Below are positions 60,927-64,000 of a DNA stretch of 64,000 nt, in pieces. Made by a program: the position numbers and the translations under genes. The DNA lies in NCBI GenBank assembly GCA_023400055.1, contig JAEXFN010000020.1, forward strand, positions 233,682 through 297,681. Direction: 5' to 3'. Each line of letters begins with the position of its first letter. Position 1 is the first letter of the stretch. This DNA is from Bacillota bacterium (GTDB taxonomy: Bacteria > Bacillota > UBA4882 > UBA8346). The notes below the pieces were generated by a model, which saw nothing but the letters and a program-made list of their open reading frames with translations, had not been told where the DNA came from and did no database searches.

Positions 60927-61366
60927 TTATAAATCACCTTTTTATACAGGATGAAATTCCAGGAAACGATCAAGGCAACCGCAAAAACCTTGGCGATCAT
61001 GACCTCGATTTTTAAAAAACCGTGCAAAGCGAACATCATCAGATTGGATATTCCCAAATTCACCAGGCAAAGTATCCCATACAACAAGATTTGGCGGCCG
61101 AAACGCTCTTGCGATTGAAATGACCAAAAACGGTTCAATAGAAAATTCAACCAAAAAACGATAATAAAGGCCGCCGAGTTGGCATAGAGATACCATAAGC
61201 CAAAAACTTTATGAAAGCAGAAAAGCAAGGACCATTCCATGACGAAAGAAAGCGAACCGACCAAAAGATAGCGGACCAGTTGCTGGGCGGTTCTTCTCTC
61301 GAAAAAATCGGCGAACCGGCGGTTCCCCTTGAGGCATTCAATGATGGCTGTCAACAACGCGTTCAC
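60923..61366 (-). CDS. GtrA family membrane protein
   Basis: 147 residues, four membrane helices; YLLVGSLSFVMEW, the FWLNFLLNRFWSF segment and WNFILYKKVIYK fit the GtrA family. These proteins are thought to flip polyprenyl-phosphate sugars. It is the first gene of the gtrA-GT2-GT-C-flavoprotein set. The frame starts at GTG 61366, but no strong ribosome site is visible, so the start is uncertain. Confidence 0.87.
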   Translation of the reverse strand: MNALLTAIIECLKGNRRFADFFERRTAQQLVRYLLVGSLSFVMEWSLLFCFHKVFGLWYLYANSAAFIIVFWLNFLLNRFWSFQSQERFGRQILLYGILCLVNLGISNLMMFALHGFLKIEVMIAKVFAVALIVSWNFILYKKVIYK

Positions 61367-61571
61367 TCATTTCGTGCATTGATGTAATTTCGTTCCCAAT
61401 CGCTGGGTCCATTTTCTTCCCAACTCGTTTTTCCATCCGAAACTCGAGGACCAAAAAACCTTTAAAAAAAGGAATTTAAGCTTGCCCTGTCAAATATTGA
61501 TCTTTCAATTTGATTCGTTATGAACTGGCGAGTTCCTCCAGTTCCGCTTCAAATCATCACGGGGGTAATCA

Positions 61572-62834
61572 ATGTTTGTCAATACCAAGCTGCAATATCG
61601 CCTGTTAGCTCGCAACACCCGTTATTCCTTCATTGACGGCATTACCTTCGCTTTAATGCAGGGAGCCACAGTTCCCTACCTGGGATTGTATGTTTTGCGT
61701 TTCGGCGGATCCGCCGATCAGGTCAGCTTAATCGCGGCCATCCAACCGATCATCTTTTTCGGCGGTTCTTTGCTGACCGCCTCTTATGTCAACCGCTTTG
61801 AACGGAAAAAAGATATCGTCGTTCCTTTCAGCCTGGCCTCCCGCCTGGTACTGCTGTTGATAGCCGCCATCCCCTGGTTTCCCGAATCGTGGCATGGCTG
61901 GGCGCTCTTTGGCTTTTGGGGGCTGATGTGTGTGCCCTGGGCCTGTTCCGGCTTGGCCTGGTCCTTGATGATCAGCAACATCGTGCCCGATGCGCAACGC
62001 GGCAGTTTCTTCGGCACCCGCAACGCCTTCACCGGGTTCGCCACCCTCGCCGGAACCTTTTTCACCGGCGTAGTACTGGCCCAGCTGCCGTTTCAGCCCG
62101 CCTTTACCATGATCTTTGTGTTGTCGTTCATCGCCACGATGATCTCACAGTACTTCCTGACCCTCCACATGGAGCCGGTGGTGGCCAGCCCGGATGAACG
62201 GAAGAAGTCCCCCCGTTCCAGCGAAACCGGTCTCAATCTGCGGGCCAATCTCTTGACCTTCAGCCATCCGCAATATGGCCGGATATTCGCTTTGAGCTGT
62301 TTGGCGCTGTTCATCTTCCATATCGGCTATTCGATGGCCATCCCCCTCTATATGCTCCGGCAAGTCCAGCAATTGGGCTTCGACAATTCGGTAATCGCCT
62401 TGATCACCACCGTGCAAAGCCTTACCGCCCTCTTCGGTTCGTACATCGGCGGGCGGAGTTCCGACCGCTGGGGTTATCGTTATGTCTTTCTTTTCAGCAC
62501 GCTGGTCTCGATCATTCCCCCGCTGATCTGGGCCACTACCGGCAATCTGACTTGGCTGATTCTGGCCGCGCTCATTAACGGACTGGCCGGGAACGCCTAC
62601 ATGATCTGTTTCCTCTACATGGTGCTGGCGCATTCTCCTTACGAGAACCGTTCCCGTTTTGTGGCGGTCAATACCGCCGCCGGCAACCTGGCCGGGGCCA
62701 TCGGTCCGCTGCTCGGGATGATTTTAATCAAGTTCCCCGCCATTAATATTCAAGGGGCTTTAATCACCGCGGCTGTTTTTATGATCAGCGGCGCCCTATT
62801 CGCGTTCCGCGTAGCCAAGGACGGCGATTTTTAA
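61572..62834 (+). CDS. MFS transporter
   Basis: 420 residues with twelve predicted membrane helices and a central loop rich in charged residues (PDERKKSPRSSE near residue 215). The motif GGRSSDRWGYR between helices 8 and 9 is the MFS loop signature. The ATG has GGGGG 6 bases upstream. It is divergent from gtrA and convergent with the MNIO-like gene (11-base gap). The substrate is not predictable. Confidence 0.88.
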   Translation: MFVNTKLQYRLLARNTRYSFIDGITFALMQGATVPYLGLYVLRFGGSADQVSLIAAIQPIIFFGGSLLTASYVNRFERKKDIVVPFSLASRLVLLLIAAIPWFPESWHGWALFGFWGLMCVPWACSGLAWSLMISNIVPDAQRGSFFGTRNAFTGFATLAGTFFTGVVLAQLPFQPAFTMIFVLSFIATMISQYFLTLHMEPVVASPDERKKSPRSSETGLNLRANLLTFSHPQYGRIFALSCLALFIFHIGYSMAIPLYMLRQVQQLGFDNSVIALITTVQSLTALFGSYIGGRSSDRWGYRYVFLFSTLVSIIPPLIWATTGNLTWLILAALINGLAGNAYMICFLYMVLAHSPYENRSRFVAVNTAAGNLAGAIGPLLGMILIKFPAINIQGALITAAVFMISGALFAFRVAKDGDF

Positions 62835-62845
62835 AAGCATCCGGT

Positions 62846-63694
62846 TTAACGAATGATCTTAGTGACTCGCTCAATCATTCCGCGTAAAGCTTCCGGGTCG
62901 TTGCGCGAGATCGGTATAACGTCACCCTGGATATTTTGAATCCGATCCGGCATTCCGCCGTACTCGATGCTGACAACCTCCGGATTGGTCTTGCGCAACA
63001 GATCGCGGAAGAGTTGATAATCGGCTTCCTCGAGTGCGGTATGCGTATCGATGATTCCTTCCTTCCGTTGCCAAGTCCCGGCCAGATGAATCTCGCGCAC
63101 CCGTTCGAGCGGCAACGCCGCCAATAAGTCCGCCAAGGCGATCCCCATGCTCCAGGCGGTACAACGGGCATGGGCGATGTCCAGTAAAAATCCGCACTGC
63201 TCGCTGGCACAGAGTTCCGCGATAAACCACGGTTCCGAAGCCAACCGGTAATGCCAGCCCCATTTATAATACGGATAGTTTTCGATCACTAACGGCACCG
63301 GCAGCCGCTGGCGCACCTCCCGGATCGCTTGCCGGTAATGCTCCCGAAGCCGCATTTCGACGGCGGGTTCCAGTTGATGTTGGTATGCGGCCAGATCGGG
63401 GAAGTAATCCACTTTGGCTTCCAGGTGGGTTGAGAGATAGTCGGTACTGCTTTCCCTGAGCGCACGCAAGACCGATGGCTCGTGAAAGCGCAGCGCCGGA
63501 TCAGGATGACCGAGCGTGATAATGCCCGCCTGCGCCAAATGCGGCAGGAGCGGGCGGAACCGTTTGCCGCGCTCAAACTGGCGCCAGGAACCGGGAAACG
63601 GTTCGGTGGGCACTTTAATGCAATCGACCGGAAGCGACGGATCGGCCTGAATCAACGAGAGGAGGGCTTCCGAATAATTGACCGCCAATTTCAT
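62846..63694 (-). CDS. DUF692/MNIO-like TIM-barrel enzyme
   Basis: 282 residues. The conserved DUF692 positions are readable in order: LSTHLEAK near residue 90, VIENYPYY near 135, LLDIAHARC near 170, VREIHLAGT near 205, IIDTHTAL and SIEYGG. The family includes multinuclear non-heme iron oxidases that modify cysteines of small peptides. A sugar-phosphate isomerase-like barrel is the alternative. No DUF2063 partner or Cys-rich precursor gene is visible beside it. The ATG has GAGGT 6 bases upstream. Confidence 0.72.
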   Translation of the reverse strand: MKLAVNYSEALLSLIQADPSLPVDCIKVPTEPFPGSWRQFERGKRFRPLLPHLAQAGIITLGHPDPALRFHEPSVLRALRESSTDYLSTHLEAKVDYFPDLAAYQHQLEPAVEMRLREHYRQAIREVRQRLPVPLVIENYPYYKWGWHYRLASEPWFIAELCASEQCGFLLDIAHARCTAWSMGIALADLLAALPLERVREIHLAGTWQRKEGIIDTHTALEEADYQLFRDLLRKTNPEVVSIEYGGMPDRIQNIQGDVIPISRNDPEALRGMIERVTKIIR

Positions 63695-63799
63695 GACTTT
63701 ACCTCGGTATCCATTTTAACGCACTTTCTGATCTTAACTCAAAACACCGTAAAATAAAAGCCATGCCGAAAAATTTATTCTCACGGACTGTCCCGAAAT

Positions 63800-64000
63800 A
63801 TTGGACCGGCGATCATGAAAGGACTCAACCACCAAAAGAACGCTCTGAAATGATCACCGATCGATCTTTATTAACAAAAGGAAGATCTTTATCCACAAAA
63901 GATCGATCTGGAATCATTGCAGACAGATCTTTATTCACAAAAGATCGATCTGGAATCATCGCAGACAGATCTTTATCCACAAAAGATCGATCTGGAATCA
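63800..64000. repeat. 21-bp tandem array 6, cut by the window end
   Basis: At least nine units start every 21 bases (63800 to 63989), and the array runs off the window. From 63884 two units alternate, GATCTTTATTCAC then AAAAGATC, and GATCTGGAATCAT then TGCAGACA, giving a 42-bp super-repeat. Unit joints form GATCGATC palindromes. On the minus strand a frame repeats the 14-residue unit MIPDRSFVDKDLSA and stops at 63825; it may be incidental. 63695-63799 holds nothing else I recognise. Confidence 0.85.

Overview
The window looks like a chromosomal segment of a Bacillota (Firmicutes) bacterium of roughly half GC. The evidence is a PolC-type replicative polymerase, a FapR lipid regulator with a FapR-type operator, a Bacillus-type LexA box in front of recQ, a YtvI-like membrane protein, strong AGGAGG-type ribosome sites with many TTG and GTG starts, and the Firmicutes gene order rpsB-tsf-pyrH-frr-uppS-cdsA-(ytvI-like)-dxr-rseP-ispG-proS-polC. 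A deep lineage such as Limnochordia is possible but I cannot prove it. I found 54 protein genes, of which 51 are on the minus strand. I saw no tRNA, rRNA, CRISPR array or transposase gene.

Layout, described by coordinate. 0-13.7 kb is housekeeping: tsaC/sua5, recQ, an Fe-S aldo/keto reductase, an RRM protein, the nadD-proA-proB-yhbY-(small Cys protein)-obgE run, a GAF-GGDEF protein and fapR-fabH. 14-21 kb has a LacI regulator with an Old Yellow Enzyme, a zinc alcohol dehydrogenase and a flavoprotein (an unassigned catabolic set), then a glycerophosphodiesterase. 21-28.6 kb has an ArnT-like GT-C enzyme facing an operon of a WecE-like aminotransferase, a GT2 enzyme, an ATP-grasp ligase and a TauABC-like importer. 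28.6-33.7 kb is a sulfur-handling locus (exported tandem rhodanese, thioredoxin reductase with a thioredoxin-like tail, split YeeE/YedE transporter, two TusA-like proteins, a LysR regulator). 34-50.8 kb is the translation, lipid, isoprenoid and replication run, with a four-fold zinc-ribbon protein inserted. 51-64 kb has an orphan RACo-like protein, a membrane glycosylation set (two GT2, GtrA, two large GT-C proteins, a flavin amine-oxidase-like protein), an MFS transporter and an MNIO/DUF692 enzyme.

The most unusual structure is not a gene. Six gene-free gaps carry degenerate tandem arrays with the same period of exactly 21 bp (3545-3796, 20073-20303, 40334-40624, 33821-34030, 56816-57108 and 63800 to the window edge). 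Arrays 1-3 share an ATCG-rich unit. Arrays 4 and 5 share a CAGTnACT unit. Array 6 alternates two units in a 42-bp super-repeat. The period is conserved where the sequence is not; 21 bp is two turns of B-DNA and also seven codons. All six lie between co-directional operons. Separately, two copies of a 126-130 bp palindromic intergenic element fill the gaps at 17164-17293 and 44654-44779.

Start codons were chosen by ribosome-site position, so several genes are shorter than their longest open frame. All functional calls rest on motifs read by eye; no database search was possible.
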